Below, piece after piece: positions 6,065-6,236 of a stretch of DNA of 6,236 bases. Location: NCBI GenBank assembly GCA_023864145.1, contig JAIVER010000078.1, positions 1 to 6,236 on the forward strand. The letters run 5' to 3'. The stretch comes from Thiohalomonas sp. (GTDB taxonomy: Bacteria > Pseudomonadota > Gammaproteobacteria > GRL18). The notes beneath the pieces are model-generated. The model had not been told where the DNA came from. It was given only the letters and a program-made list of their open reading frames with translations, and did no database searches. How positions within the stretch are numbered: the first letter of the stretch is position 1; each line of letters begins with the position of its first letter. The translations under genes and the position numbers were made by a program.

Positions 6065-6236
6065 TTAAATTTCAAAACCAATGATCTTATCACTGGATAA
6101 ACGTCGTCTGACAATAACTACTCGCCGCTCTTTTTCCCAACCTTGCAATTGAAGTTGATCTTCTTTAGCTTCCCATTCTTTGTTAATATAAGTCCACTCT
6201 CCTAACTCATGATGCTTGTATACCCATGACCTATGA
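6065..6236 (-). mobile_element. Transposase fragment, probably IS1380-type DDE
   Basis: The minus strand is open from the right edge (codons from 6235) to a TAA at 6065-6067, giving 56 residues. The segment QLQLQGWEKERRVVIVRRRL resembles the central strand of DDE group 1 transposases of the IS1380 family, where a Trp-x-x-x-Arg-Arg-Val-Val-Val block is common. Earlier residues include HRSWVYKHHELGEWTYI. In such transposases a substantial C-terminal part normally follows this block, but here it stops after IGFEI and no continuation was recognised in the DNA beyond. The element is therefore probably truncated or degenerate. The upstream part and both ends of the insertion sequence lie outside the window or are lost. 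Family assignment is moderate. Confidence 0.6.

Overview
The window carries a form II RuBisCO locus from a low-GC autotrophic proteobacterium. The best guess is a gammaproteobacterial chemolithoautotroph such as a sulfur oxidiser, or a symbiont relative. This rests on a form II large subunit (CbbM) followed by its activase pair CbbQ and CbbO on the same strand, AT-rich intergenic DNA and AT-leaning codon use. No 16S rRNA or other taxonomic marker is present, so the lineage is an inference.

Layout, left to right: (1) 1-362 is an AT-rich control region with a perfect 9-bp-arm palindrome, a candidate sigma70 promoter placed about one LysR-type operator distance downstream of it, and a leader of about 190 nt. 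(2) 363-1745 is cbbM, with every catalytic residue I checked intact. (3) 1746-1956 holds a hairpin, a strong intrinsic terminator and a candidate second promoter. (4) 1957-2766 is cbbQ (MoxR-type AAA+ ATPase), 2783-3175 is an unrecognised 130-residue protein, and 3224-5497 is cbbO (von Willebrand A domain protein). (5) About 5501-5915 is the decayed remnant of a membrane-bound 4Fe-4S (polyferredoxin-like) protein, readable only by joining three frames. (6) 6065-6236, minus strand, is a fragment of a DDE transposase, probably of the IS1380 type.

How the genes work together: CbbM fixes CO2. CbbQ and CbbO are known in other bacteria to form a complex that uses ATP to strip inhibitory sugar phosphates from RuBisCO, with the CbbO VWA domain docking on the enzyme. 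The terminator after cbbM would let the abundant enzyme be made in excess over the remodelling machinery, which would depend on read-through or its own promoter. The 130-residue protein sits inside the activase operon and is the best candidate here for something undescribed. The right end, with its decayed redox gene and transposase fragment, is an eroding region and marks the edge of the functional operon.
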